Positions 34,001 to 45,655 of a stretch of 64,000 nt of DNA are shown here, in pieces. The notes beneath the pieces are model-generated. The model was not told the DNA's origin. It saw nothing but the letters and a program-made list of their open reading frames with translations, and searched no databases. The number at the start of each line of letters is the position of its first letter. Position 1 is the first letter of the stretch. Position numbers and translations under genes: made by a program. Source of the stretch: Megamerina dolium (Eukaryota; Arthropoda; Insecta; Diptera; Megamerinidae); NCBI GenBank assembly GCA_963854835.1, contig OY978527.1, positions 28,785,529-28,849,528 of the forward strand, written 5' to 3'.

Positions 34001-35132
34001 CACAGCGGACAGCTTATGATGAAACTATGTCAAATTTTATACGTAATTATTAAGTTGGATGTCATAAAGTTTGTAGTTATAATTTTCTAGATTGTTTTAA
34101 TGACAATCATTCTCTCATAACTTCGCAACTCCACAAGTAAAAATTATTGCTTACCATTATTTTGAGTGCAAGTTAAAGTAATTTATCAGTGGCAATATTT
34201 GCGTGTGGGTCCTTTTATCTTGATAAAAACATTTGAAACTTAGAAGCTCAATAAAAAAATACAAAAAGTTGAAGAAAAGCGAAAAAGGAAAGCTTTTTTT
34301 TTTCTTTTATATATGTTATTTTAATTCACCGACATAAAATTCAAGCAAACAAAAGGGCGCCGAAAAAATTTTGAAATTAAAATTTGACTGTCAAATTAGC
34401 AAACTGACAGTTCATGGCAGGCAATACTTATCAAGATAATTACTCTGATAATTATTGCTTTCTATGAGCAATATGCTGTCTGCTGATAACATAATCAAGA
34501 TAAAAGAGATGTTTTATACTCCATTCGGAAGTTATGGAATATGAATCGAAAAATAAGTCAGTTTGGAAAAAATTTCAAATTCATATATTTGATGACTTTT
34601 AAAATGTGAAAAATAGGTAGGTATGAAATATTATATACCACTAAAAAGGTATTAAAACGACATTTCTTCTGATACACATATTGTAAAAAAAATTACGAAT
34701 TTATTGATGAATTTTGATCGCAAATTTGAACTTTGACCTTGAGCCACGCCTTTCATGTGCACAAACAAATTTTCGTTTGGAATATTCACAAAAATAAGCT
34801 CTATACGAGGCAATTTATCATACAACGTGCGTGTCGTATTTGCCCTTTCATGGTACTTACCTGTATTTTGGAAAGAACAAACACAACGTGTGCGATTCAA
34901 AGTGGCACATTGCTTCATGTTTTATCTAATAAGGGGAAAATATAGATGTCAAAATCAGATTTGTTTTTTTTTTTATTTCGGTAATGCTTCATATTATATA
35001 GTATTTTCATATAAATCCCAATGATATATACGTTGACGAATAGATACGTAATATGTAGTCCACAATTAATAATACGCTATCTAATATCTTATGTATGTTA
35101 TATAAAAATTATGCTTCCTACTTAAACCAAGT
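31091..35132. other. AT-rich intergenic stretch
   Basis: Four kilobases without a supportable gene. A GGT/GTG-rich run lies at about 31718-31740. About 33767-33910 (gttgttgttgtagcagcaag..., tccgggacgtagacccgtcc) is a fragment of the unnamed repeat also seen near 17965-18060. Fzr upstream exons or promoter could lie here, but nothing marks them. Confidence 0.4.
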
Positions 35133-37904
35133 TCAGGATTCTCTCTTTTTGTAACCATGCTTTTTCTTCATATGGCTGTAGCGTGATGCAACTTGCTTAA
35201 AACGTTGACCACACTCCCGGCATTCATAACGCCGATCGGATGAATGAATCAATTTGTGCACGCGCAAACAATTATTGGAATAAAATTGCTTATCACATTC
35301 GTCACATGAGTAAACATGTTTTTTGGTGTGCAAATTCATATGCTGATTCATTTTGGATTTGGTGTAGAAACGTTTTCCACATTTCCCGCACTCATGCGCT
35401 CGATCCTGCGTATGACGTTTACGATGTACGACAATGCACGAAAGGGTGCGAAACATTTTCCCACATTCTGGGCACATAAATGGCTTTTCGCCGGTATGTG
35501 TTCGTGTGTGTGTAATCAATTGTTGAATTTTACCAAAACCCATTTGACATATATCACATACATGAGGCCAATCCCCTGTATGTTTATAGCTATGCACTTG
35601 CAGTTCCTCTCGCTTTCGAAAGCGTTCACCACATACATCGCAAAGATATGAATATGCTTCGCGTCGCATATGCATGGCTTGATGTGAACGCAAATGGAGT
35701 GGCGTTAAAAATGATCGTGAACAGTCTTTACACTTGTACTTCTTTATCTTTGAGTGTGCATATTCGTGCAGCAGCCATTGTTTGTGTACAGTGAACTCCT
35801 TTTCACAGTAACTACATTTGTAATGCAATTTACTGTCCTTTGGTATAAATAATAAATGTTCGTAATATTCTGAATTTTTATACGGCCTTCGAACTATATA
35901 CCTTAGCGCACTGAGTTTATTTTTAATGTCTTTTACGCTTAACTCAAGTTGACAACGTTGGTTTAGTGTCGCAGTTAACTCTTCCATGACTCGATTACGT
36001 TTAGAAGGGGTGAAGAAATCTGGATCATCTCTATTCCATAGTATTGGCTTATCTCTGTAAAGTTGTATTAGTGCATATGTTGCTTCACGTGATAAAACCC
36101 TCTTTTTCTAAAAATTAGTGATCAATTAACTAATATAGAATCGTATATAATAAATTGTACCAACCTTATCAAATCTTTCATCGATCATACTATCATTACA
36201 AACAGTTTCTTCAAATCCTTCGAAAAGCGAACATTCGGACTGTAATGTAAAATATATTAAACTCAAGTTCGCATATATAAGCTATTTGCAAAAACTTTTC
36301 TTACCATTCGATCAAATTCATCATTAATTTTGGAATCAATAGCTAAAGCTGCAACTTCTTCAAACACCAAATCATCTGTTTCACGCAACTGAATTTTATA
36401 ACAGTAGTCAACACTAATAGAATAAAGTCCTACAAATCCTAAACATTGTTAATAACTTACCAATTCATTTGTAGCCAAAATGTTACTTGTGTTTCGTGCC
36501 TATCAAATGATGCATATTAACGGTAATCGAAAACAATAGTATTCATGAATTAATTTGTACTTACAAATAATTCTTCAAGTAAATTCGTATCTGTCATAAA
36601 ATTTTGTTCGTCCTATAAAAAAGCAAAATTCATTCATAATAAAGTCGAAGGGACTGCCGAAGTTTTAATTTCTTACCAAATTTTTGGTTATATACAAAAA
36701 CTGTAATCGATCATAGAACCAGGGCTTCGAGATTTCACCAATCCACATTTTATTGCATAGTATTTGTAGGTCAATCGAACTTTTCTGTATACTAGTTGGC
36801 GAAAAGTGTATACCAATATACTTTTTGCTCATTTCCGATGCAATCTCTGTGTAAGCTAAACTCTGTTCAAATTTATTAAGGTAATCGGTATGTTCGCAAT
36901 TCCACAACAATTCATGCTTTCTATATAAATCAATGAAATAAGAGATTTGGTCAGTAGTTGTACACCCACTTATTTTCAAACTTGATGGTGCTACCTGTTA
37001 AACAAAAAGAATGTGAATAATAATTAACAGTATTATTCTTACACAAATGCGCATATATTCATATACATACTTCTTTATCATTAACAACAGTAGCATGATT
37101 CCTCTCATAGCTTTTATCTTCGACGTTTGATTTTTGTGAGTCTGTCTGTAAAAATATTTATTATTAATATGCAAATAATTGACTGTTTTTTATTACCGTT
37201 GTATTATACCATTCTAATTCCGATTTATTGATCGATTCTAAAAATTGCAAACGGTCGTAGAACCAATCAGCTTTTCTTTCACCTGTTCGTATGCTCAGCC
37301 AAAGGTGGTATAAATTTTTTATCTTCATCATTACAACTTTACCATTCAATTGAAAATTATGAAATTTCATGTTCAGTATGTTGGCTACACATTCCAATGC
37401 CTCAGACTTTGAACTTTCATTAAAAAAATCAACATGTTTCGGGTCCCATAATACGGGACTACGTTTCACAGCGTCGATAAAAGTGATTAGTTTCTGTTTT
37501 TCAATATTTGATACCGTAGTTGGAGTTGTATTGCTGATATCACTTTGTTTTGTTTCTACATAATTAGCCTCTAAACAAGACACACCGTCAGAATAAAGCT
37601 TTTGAGACAATCCAGCACCGCAATCAATTAGTGGCTCTATCTTTATAGTTTGCAGTATTTCGACTTCCAAAGGATCTTTAGTAATCACATCGATGTCCGT
37701 TTTTACACTTCTAGGAGAAGTACTTGCTCCACGACAATGACATCGTCGTATATGAAGAATAAAATCATTAAGCTTCTCATAAACTTCTATACAGGAGCTG
37801 CAGATCAACTGGAAATGCTCGGCATTTGACGTCATCCTTACTTCGCCACACTTCTGGTCACAAGAATAATGCACCGCTATAGGTGCATGCACAGCTAAAG
37901 CCAT
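35133..37904 (-). CDS. Triple-MADF, nine-C2H2 zinc-finger protein (8 exons)
   Basis: Exons from the ATG: 37904-37197, 37145-37071, 36994-36677, 36612-36565, 36499-36461, 36388-36305, 36239-36165, 36107-35133; the protein is 773 residues. Every intron is GT-AG, 51-111 bp and phase 0. Residues 35-56 form one C2H2 finger (CSSC...H...H). MADF 1 is about 139-223 (FIDAVKRSPVLW ... WFYDRLQFL), MADF 2 about 277-362 (FIDLYRKHELLW ... PWFYDRLQFL) and MADF 3 about 457-530 (LIQLYRDKPILW ... YYEHLLFI). Eight C2H2 fingers follow (about 547-766), with TGEKPF-type linkers between some. MADF domains are Myb/SANT-like, and with the finger array this predicts a nuclear sequence-specific DNA-binding regulator. 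ATG 37904 is the only in-frame Met after an upstream stop. MADF/zinc-finger genes are a large insect group and I cannot name the orthologue. Alternative splicing of the small exons is possible. Confidence 0.92.
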
Positions 37905-39697
37905 GACAATATTTACTTCAGTTTCAACTTTTTCCCTCAAAAATGTGTGATTCTGATAACAATATTAAACAAGTTGAGTGTGAGTGCAAGAATAGTTAGT
38001 ATCAGCTGATCAAATACAAAGTATTGTTATGTATTTCATCGACAATGTTTGCTGTCAAAACAATGGAATTGACTTGGCGTTAAAATGAACATTAGTGAAG
38101 ATTTGAATCATTCGGTTTTTTTTGTTGACGAATTCTTATATTGATGTTTTGCTGTTTTTACTCTCCCGTCAATCAAGAATAATAGAAAAGAAGATTGCGC
38201 CCATCAAAGAGAATCATTTATATAAAATTGTAAAATAAGCAATATTTATTACTTTATTATGAAAAAAATTAAAAGAAACAAGTAAATAAATATACCGCGA
38301 AAATATGTAAAGCGTGATCCATTTCGAGGTTCCCAACTATTTTGAAGAAAAAAACACAGAAAATTCAAATTGAATGGGGAATTTTTATCTTAGTTTATTA
38401 TCATTTGAAAGAACATTCTTTGGCAATTATTTTTTGAAGATTATGTCTTTCAGATGTTGGCTACGTCTCAGATGGTCCATCCGTTGAATCCAATTTTCGA
38501 TGACTTGTTCTTGCACAAGCTGTATTTTGTACGCTTTCAATTTAAGATGAGAATTTAATAAAAGAATATGATTCGTGTACATATTTGTGTGTGTGTGTGT
38601 GTACTGTATTCTTGAAGAAAAATGTTATTAATGCAGAATAATGAATGAATAATGCAACTTGTTTTAATTGATGCTGTACTACGCGTTCAAACTATTGCAT
38701 GAAACTTCATTTCTGGGCGTAATAGTCTTTTAATATTTTATATCAAACTTTTGCAATTATTGCTGTGTTGAGGAATGAATGAAATTCGTACGTGAATATT
38801 ACATCAATTAAAACACTCGAATGACTCATTTTTTCACATACGCTCCATTGAAAATCTAATTTCTGCAGATGAAAAATCAATAAAAAATTAATCTGCTTTT
38901 ACTAGTCCCTCATACGGCTTTTGTATGAAATATATCGAAACAGCTGATCCGTTACTACCGATAAGTGTTGACCAATCGTACAATCACTTAAGGTTAACAC
39001 CCTACAAAATAACTAACCGTCCAATGCTCCAATTTAGGGACCAGTATTATTTACTTTGTTTTTATTTAATAAATATAATTTGACAGGATTTAAGATAATT
39101 TATTATAATGTTGCTTATCAGTAAACGTGACGCTAGGAGGTATTATCGACACAATAGCAACAAAAAATTTTAAAATCTGCAATAAAGATATTTATACCTG
39201 CACACTTACTTTATATTACATTCAAATATATTTAATTTAATTTGTTCGAAGAAATAAAGCTTTCTGTTAAATATAATTGAATTCATTAAAAAATAACAAG
39301 TGTCAGTGAAATAATTTTTAGATAGAACTAAAATCAGAAAGGGAAAACATTAAATCCTTGCAAACCCATAATGCAAAGTGAAGTTTTTTCCAACTACAGT
39401 TTGTAAATTCTGCCTTTAATTTTCAAATTCAATAATATGCGACCCGATGTCGATTATGGGAGATAATTACCTGTGCAACGATGGATTATCGACGGGTCTT
39501 TCCACTAATAAATATTTCTAAACAATTCTTACGCCAATATAAAAGCGTGGGCGTATTTGGAGAAATATTTGGAGAAATACGCCCTCAATCAAAATCTAAG
39601 TTAGAAGTTGTAAGTGTTCTTATTTCTTGAAAACTCTATACAATTTTGTATGGCTTTGGTTTGTGCTTATGTTTTCTTTTGTCTAGTTTCTTCCTCT
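37905..39697. other. Upstream of MADF/zinc-finger gene, no gene seen
   Basis: The promoter of the minus-strand gene should begin here. No clear TATA element stands out. A (GT)n run lies at about 38587-38602. No divergent gene is seen. Confidence 0.4.
39684..39697. repeat. SINE target-site duplication, left
   Basis: Fourteen bases tagtttcttcctct, identical to 40068-40081. Confidence 0.93.
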
Positions 39698-40067
39698 GGT
39701 GTGGGTGCCGTAGCTCAGTGGTTAGTGTGTTCGCCTTCTGATCTGTAGGTCGGTGGTTCAATCCCCGGCTGATGCATAACAAATTTAATATCGATAAGAT
39801 TTTTCTTTCGAACGGTACCCACCTGTCGGCAAGCAATTGGCAATTCTTCCGACAGTAACAACTTGCCATGAAAAAGCTTCTTAAAGAACTCTGTGACAAT
39901 GCTCAGAAAAAGTGATGTCACAAGTGTTCTGCCGTTCGGAACCGGCTAAAATAAGTAGGTCCCTTCTAATATTGTCCAAAATTTAAGACGCACAACAGTA
40001 ATGGAAGAGAAGCTCGGCCAATGAGCCCTTTGGGGCTTTATGTGGCCACATATTTATTTATTTTTTT
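39698..40067 (+). mobile_element. tRNA-derived SINE, reference full-length copy
   Basis: A 370-bp retroposon between perfect 14-bp target duplications. The head (39703-39775) is tRNA-like with a canonical pol III A box (tagctcagtgg) and B box (ggttcaatccc). A body shared with six other loci in this window follows, and the 3' end runs into the AT-rich tail (catatttatttattttttt). A SINE of this type is transcribed by RNA polymerase III and mobilised by a LINE's reverse transcriptase. The perfect duplication suggests this is the youngest copy here. Confidence 0.95.
39703..39775 (+). promoter_or_regulatory. Internal pol III promoter (A and B boxes) of SINE
   Basis: The tRNA-like head contains tagctcagtgg at 39711-39721 and ggttcaatccc at 39755-39765. 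The anticodon-stem region does not pair well, so this is a SINE head and not a functional tRNA gene. Confidence 0.85.
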
Positions 40068-40081
40068 TAGTTTCTTCCTCT
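40068..40081. repeat. SINE target-site duplication, right
   Basis: Second copy of tagtttcttcctct, directly after the AT-rich tail. Confidence 0.93.
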
Positions 40082-41044
40082 AATTCTTCTAATTGTTTTG
40101 ACTTAACTAGCTGCACCTCTAATAACTTTCTCGAAATATTCGATTCGGTAGTAAACACTAAAACCCGAGGATCGATACTTTATTCTTTTTTGGTATTATA
40201 TTAAATAACTTAAGTATAATTCCTTGTGTTTAGTCACACAGATAAAATAAGAAAATGAATGACATGTTTTTAACTGTCAGTAAGCTAATGGAAAAACTAT
40301 AGGAACCTATAGGAAAATTTTACACATTGTGTGCGAAATTTGGCTAAAATTGGAATTTGGTTTAAAAATCCGATCCACCAACAGCCTTTAAATGTAGTAG
40401 AATTAATAAAATTTAGTAGTAAATTCTTAAGCCCGTAGCCATAGTTAAAATTAAGATCCATCTTAAATTTAGATTCGACTTGTTTGACATATTTCCCATA
40501 CAAAAATCTGTCAAAAGGCCGATACTAAATTACTATGGCTCTTAGTTTAAGTTAATTAATCAGTTTCGTTTCGAGTTGAAGCACTGAAGATGTGGTATAT
40601 TTTTCAAAATTATTTGATTCATCATTTTTTAAATAATGTTTACTTGTAAGAAATGTGCTGATACTTTTCCTTATCTCGTATTTAAAAATTGTATGTAACC
40701 TACGATGACCAAATGTACCGGTTACCGGCAAATATATAAAATGTAATGGCGTTTCAAAAATGGTGATAGGTGGAAATATTTCAATATTACAATCAGCCAA
40801 TGTCTTTTAAAAATATATTAAAATTTGCCGAATTTGATTTTTATTTACCGACTCCAAAACGCAAAAATCAATTTAATTATATTCAAAATAAGCAAAACTG
40901 AGAAAATAGAAATATGTAGTGATATTCTTATATATACATAGGTACATGTTTCAATTAGAAATGTTCACTTAAATACAAATTGTGCTAAATTATATTTCGT
41001 ATCTACTTTTTTAATGTAAAAATCTACGATGCTTTGCTTTGACC
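40082..41044. other. AT-rich stretch, no gene seen
   Basis: No coding signal. It ends at the left target duplication of the jockey-type LINE. Confidence 0.4.
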
Positions 41045-41054
41045 TATCTAGGCC
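41045..41054. repeat. Jockey LINE target-site duplication, left (TATCTAGGCC)
   Basis: Identical to 53528-53537, which directly follows the poly(A) tail 12.5 kb away. Confidence 0.95.
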
Positions 41055-41094
41055 AAAATTTGCAACAACAATAAATACAGGCAAAAAAAAATAA

Positions 41095-42258
41095 TTGTTC
41101 TCTCGTGATATACTATCTCCCTCTATACCGTGGAGTGTACAATGCGCTTCTCCTGCTGTAACACCAACAGCTACAACATCAAAGCAAACAAATAACGGCC
41201 TTTCTACTGAAGTGCATGACCCAGTAGTTAAAGCAACTAGTGCGATGACTAATAAAGAACCAGTTGCTGTTCAAACTGGAATTGATCGCTACATTACTGT
41301 AGTAAAGCGAAAAAGAAGTCCACAAAATTCAAAACAAATGAATTCAACAAAAATTCAAAAGCAGAACACTGCCCCTATTATTTCGGAAAATAGATACGTT
41401 TTGCTTTCAGGTGATGAAAGTGACGAAAATATTATCTCCAAGAAAAATTTCAAACCCCCACCCATTTTCTTAAGAGAACGCAACTCAGATAAGTTGATTT
41501 CTACAATTACAAGTCTTATAGGACCAAAGAATTTTCACGTTGTTCCTATTCGTAAAGGCCAAATTGAGGAAACGAAAGTGCAAATCTACAGCGAAACTCA
41601 TTATCGCAAAGTAATTGCGGAATTTGATGCTGTAAAAAAGAATTACTACACATATCAGCTAAAAAGTAGTAAGGGCTTAATCGTTAAAATTCGATATTTA
41701 TTGAATCGCAAAATCACAATCGAAGAACCCCATAAGAGAACTGGACCTCCTCAGTGCAGTAACTGCCAAGAATATGGACATACTAAGACATATTGTACCC
41801 TGCCAGCTGTTTGTGTGATTTGTGGAGATCTCCATAAATCAAACATATGCCCAAAATCTAAAGGCGATGCTAGCGTGAAAAAATGCAGCAATTGTGGAGG
41901 TAATCACACCGCAAATTATAGAGGTTGCCCAGTATATACAACCCTAAAGCTAAATTTCTCCGCTAGCAATCAACCTCTAAAACCAGTTGAGCAAACTCAG
42001 ATAGCCAACTCAAGTAAGAGACAAAATATTGATGCAACACAATTCTTCTCTGCAATCCCAAACAAGAATCAAACCAATTCATACGCTAGCGTGTTAAAAC
42101 AAAACCCACTGCCCACCCAACAGCCAAGTACCCTTGAACATTTGCTTCAAACATTAATTCAGAATATGAACCAATTCATGAACTCAATGCAAACAATGAT
42201 GCAAGAAATGATGAAAAATCAATCGATGTTACTCCAAACATTGCTATACAGACCATGA
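41095..42258 (+). CDS. Jockey-type LINE ORF1 (nucleic-acid-binding Gag-like)
   Basis: An open frame of 387 codons whose centre carries three CCHC-type zinc knuckles in series: CSNCQEYGHTKTYC, CVICGDLHKSNIC and CSNCGGNHTANYRGC (about residues 220-280). Before them lies an RRM-like region containing FHVVPIRKG. The C-terminus is Gln/Met-rich (MNQFMNSMQTMMQEMMKNQS), probably a coiled coil. This is the ORF1 chaperone of the jockey/X-element clade, which packages LINE RNA. The first in-frame ATG is at 41245; the frame upstream to 41095 has no Met, which fits 5' truncation of a longer ORF1. Its stop TGA overlaps the ORF2 start (ATGA at 42255-42258). Confidence 0.9.
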   Translation: MFSRDILSPSIPWSVQCASPAVTPTATTSKQTNNGLSTEVHDPVVKATSAMTNKEPVAVQTGIDRYITVVKRKRSPQNSKQMNSTKIQKQNTAPIISENRYVLLSGDESDENIISKKNFKPPPIFLRERNSDKLISTITSLIGPKNFHVVPIRKGQIEETKVQIYSETHYRKVIAEFDAVKKNYYTYQLKSSKGLIVKIRYLLNRKITIEEPHKRTGPPQCSNCQEYGHTKTYCTLPAVCVICGDLHKSNICPKSKGDASVKKCSNCGGNHTANYRGCPVYTTLKLNFSASNQPLKPVEQTQIANSSKRQNIDATQFFSAIPNKNQTNSYASVLKQNPLPTQQPSTLEHLLQTLIQNMNQFMNSMQTMMQEMMKNQSMLLQTLLYRP

Positions 42259-42398
42259 GTTGTCTCAAGATATGCCACTGGAACGCCAACGGCTTAAGCC
42301 AGCACTGTTTGGAGTTTCAATAACATCCTTAATTTACAATGATATCCTTAATGTATGCTATACAAGTATATGTATGTATTATATATACACATAATAAG

Positions 42399-45300
42399 TT
42401 AATTTCTTTTTGAATAATTTCTTCCTGTTATTTTTCTTTCAAAATTTACATCATTGATTTCGTTCTGGTATTTATATCTCCTTTTTATTATTTTTTTATC
42501 TCTTTTACAACCATTTTCATCCACGAAATACGTTTTTCCTCTTTCTATTACATTTTTAATAATGAATTTAGGTTTTTGTTTCAAATTTCCAAAACCAAGG
42601 TTTTTTACAAGCTCTCTTTTTTTGAATTCATGACAATCTATTCTGTTTTCATTAAGTTTTCTTATGTTTTTTTCTTTTTTTGTATGCACTAATTCACACA
42701 ACTTTTGCCACTGTGATTGTCCAGTTTGATTATGTAAGAGATCAATGGGTTTACATTGAGTTGTAGAATGTATTGTGTCGTTATATATTTGTACTGCTTT
42801 AAAAACTAGGGTTTTATCATCAACATTTTGATTTTTTGGATCTAATTTGAAAGTTCTTATGTGTTCGTTGAGCGTTAGGTGGAAGCGTTCTATGTCAGAA
42901 TTACCTGTGTGCGTATTTGGTGATGTAAAGTGATATGCAACATTTTGTGAGTTAAAGAAGTCTTTTATGTATGCAGTATTGAATTCGTTGTTAGCAATGA
43001 TTTTTTTTGGTTTTCCCAGAACCGCAAATCTTTCGTTTAACATATTAACAATTGTTAATGAATTTTTATCTGATAAGTAGTGAATAGATATATGTTTTGT
43101 TAGTTTGTCTATGCATGTTAAAAATGTTGTATTTTTATTTAAAAACCAAATGTCTATATGTATAATTTCGTTAGGGTTTTGAGGTGTCTCTGAAATGCAA
43201 AATTTTGTCTTTACAGGATGTCGATCGTATTTACACATGTTGCAAATAATACAATTGTTTATATATTTATGAATTTCTAGCTTTAAGTTTGGAAAATAGA
43301 TTAAGCTTTTTAATTCTTTATACGTCTCCTCTATACCTCTATGATTTTTATCGCTGTGATGCTTCTCTATGACATCTAAAAGGTCAGCTCTGTCAAAAAT
43401 ATCTCTTAAGTACTTACAACATTTTAGGAATTTCATTTTTGGTACTCTTGAAAAATAAGTAACGATAGTCTTTTGAAATAATTTAAAAATATAAAAGTCA
43501 CTACAAAAGATACCTATAACTCCTTTCACTGGCAACATACTTTTCAGAATGCCCACGACATAGTTTTCTTTGTAACCACTGAGTGTAATTATTGTTCTAA
43601 TTTTCTTTCTGTAAACGATTTTCGTTACACATTTGTCTTCTTTTCCTAGTTCTATAATGATTTGATGTTTGTAAATATTCACTGGTGATTCCGTAATATA
43701 AATATGGTCGTTAAAATTTTCTTTTGCGCTATGAACTGTGGCTACATCAGATGATGGATTTTCCGCGCCTTTTTCTAAAATATTAAGCTCAACACGACTT
43801 AAGTAATCGGCAACAGTATTTGTTTTGCCTTTCACATATTCAATATCAAAATCGTACTCGTTGAGTTTTATTTTCCAGCGCTGTAACTTCATGTTAGGCT
43901 CCTTTAGTGAGTTGAGCCAAACTAGAGGTCGATGATCTGTTTGAATTTTAAATTTTCGACCAAACAAAAAATGTCTAAAGTGCTTTGTTGCCCAAACAAT
44001 TCCGAGTAGTTCTTTTTCAATTGTACTGTAATTACATTCGTGTTTGTTTAAAGTTCTTGAGGCAAACGCTATCGGATGGCCGTTTTGTGACAAAACGGCA
44101 CCGAGCGCTGCGTTACTTGCATCTGTGGAAAGAATAAATAGCTTTTCAAAATTGGGATACGCTAATACCGGGCTTGTTGTGATAAGTTGTTTTAATTTGA
44201 AAAAAGAATCTTTATATTTGTTATCATTTATATTAATTTTACACTCTTTTTTTAAACACATTGTCATTGGAAGAGCTACTCGACTGTAATCTTTTATAAA
44301 TTTTCTATAAAAACCAGTGAGACCAAGAAACGATCGTAATTGTTTAACGGTTTTTGGGAGTAAAATTTTATTAATGGCTTCAATTTTATCAGCATTTGGC
44401 TTAATTCCGGATGGTGTAATGATGTGGCCCAAATACTCTGACTCTCTCTTGAAAAATTGATATTTGTCAATCTGTACCTTTAAATTGTACTCAGAAAGTC
44501 TATTAAAAATGTTTTCTAAAGAAATCAAATGCTCTTGAAGAGACGTTGAAAATACGAGCACATCATCGAGATATACCACGCATATATTGTTTATGTAGCC
44601 GTGTAACACTTCATTCATCATTCGCTGGAATGATTCTGGGGCGTTTTTAAGCCCGAAAGGCATACGCGTGTATTCGTTATGTCTATCTTCAGAGGAAATC
44701 GAAATTTGGTGGAAGCCTTTCGCAAGGTCCAATGTGGAAAAATAATTGGAGTTGCCTAATTTGGAAAACAGGTCTTCCATATTGGGTATTGGGAATTTGT
44801 CTTCTATGGTCACGTCATTGAGTCTTCTGTAGTCAATGACTACGCGCCATTTTTGTATCTTCGAATTGTCCAACTTTTTTGGAACCACCCATATTGGTGC
44901 ATTGTATGGACTAGAAGATTTTGTGATTATCCCAGATTTTAACATCTCTTCTATCTGCTTATCTACTTCAACTTTGTGAATTTCAGGAAACCGGTATGCT
45001 TTCGCATATATTGGTATATCATTAATAGTAGGAATTTTATGTTGATATTTGCTAATTGTAGTTGTAAGGTTGTCTCCCTCTTTGTAAAAAACAGCGTTAA
45101 ATTTTTTTATTAGTTTTGTAAGACTGTCCACTTCCTCTTTATTTAAATGAGATAACGTTAGTTTTTCTGTAATTTGTAGTATGTTTGGTTTATTGAAATT
45201 AATATCAATTATTCTAGAACTCAAGCTCGCTAATTCAAAGTTTTTCATTTCCGTTTCACAATTATGATCAAATATAAGCTTACATGTTGCGTTTTTCGTT

Positions 45301-45655
45301 ATCAATTTTTGTTGTTCGAAATCTATTTTTGCATTCAATGGCTTTAAGATATTGCAACCAATAATACCATCGAAATAATTATCTAAATCAGCTTCTAACA
45401 TCTCTATTTTTATGTTAGGTAAGTTAAATTCACTAAAAAGTGGAATCGTTAATTTAGCATCTATTTTAGTCTGTGAATTTATTGTTTTTAAGTTAATAGG
45501 TTTTTCTAATTTTTCTCTGAAAGAGTGGTGAAATAAGTTTTTACTAATAAGAGAAGTAGCTGCACCAGAGTCTTCTAATAACTTTATTGGTGTTGACTGT
45601 GTAGTAACTATTATACAGGGAAGAGTTCTGTGGTGGCTAACTGAAAATTTGTAGC
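42399..45655 (-). CDS. pol: Gypsy-type Pol (protease, RT, RNase H, integrase)
   Basis: One long frame of about 1085 codons overlaps the end of gag by some 45 bases in the -1 frame. In order it has protease (LLEDSGAATSLI, near 45560), RT with the YLDD active site (VVYLDDVLVFS), RNase H (STDASNAALGA ... EKELLGIVWA ... TDHRPL), the HHCC zinc finger of integrase (H-x4-H...CIICNMC) and the integrase core. In the core the first Asp (IHIDIW) and the Glu (SDIERFH) are present. The position expected for the second Asp reads ANNEF, an Asn, which should abolish integration. The frame has no stops, so the insertion is fairly recent, but this copy looks integration-defective. The first ATG is at 45401; expression is expected as a Gag-Pol fusion. 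Confidence 0.92.

Noticed and set aside
35240..35651. Plus-strand frames opposite the zinc-finger exon
   Set aside because: They are antisense shadows of the repeated C2H2 codons.
39703..39775. tRNA-like sequence with perfect A and B boxes
   Set aside because: The anticodon stem does not pair properly, and the same head followed by the same body recurs at several loci with target duplications, so it is a SINE head rather than a tRNA gene.
42318..42398. Possible remnant of the gypsy 3' LTR
   Set aside because: No stretch matches the candidate 5' LTR at 50701-50958, so there is no support for an LTR here.
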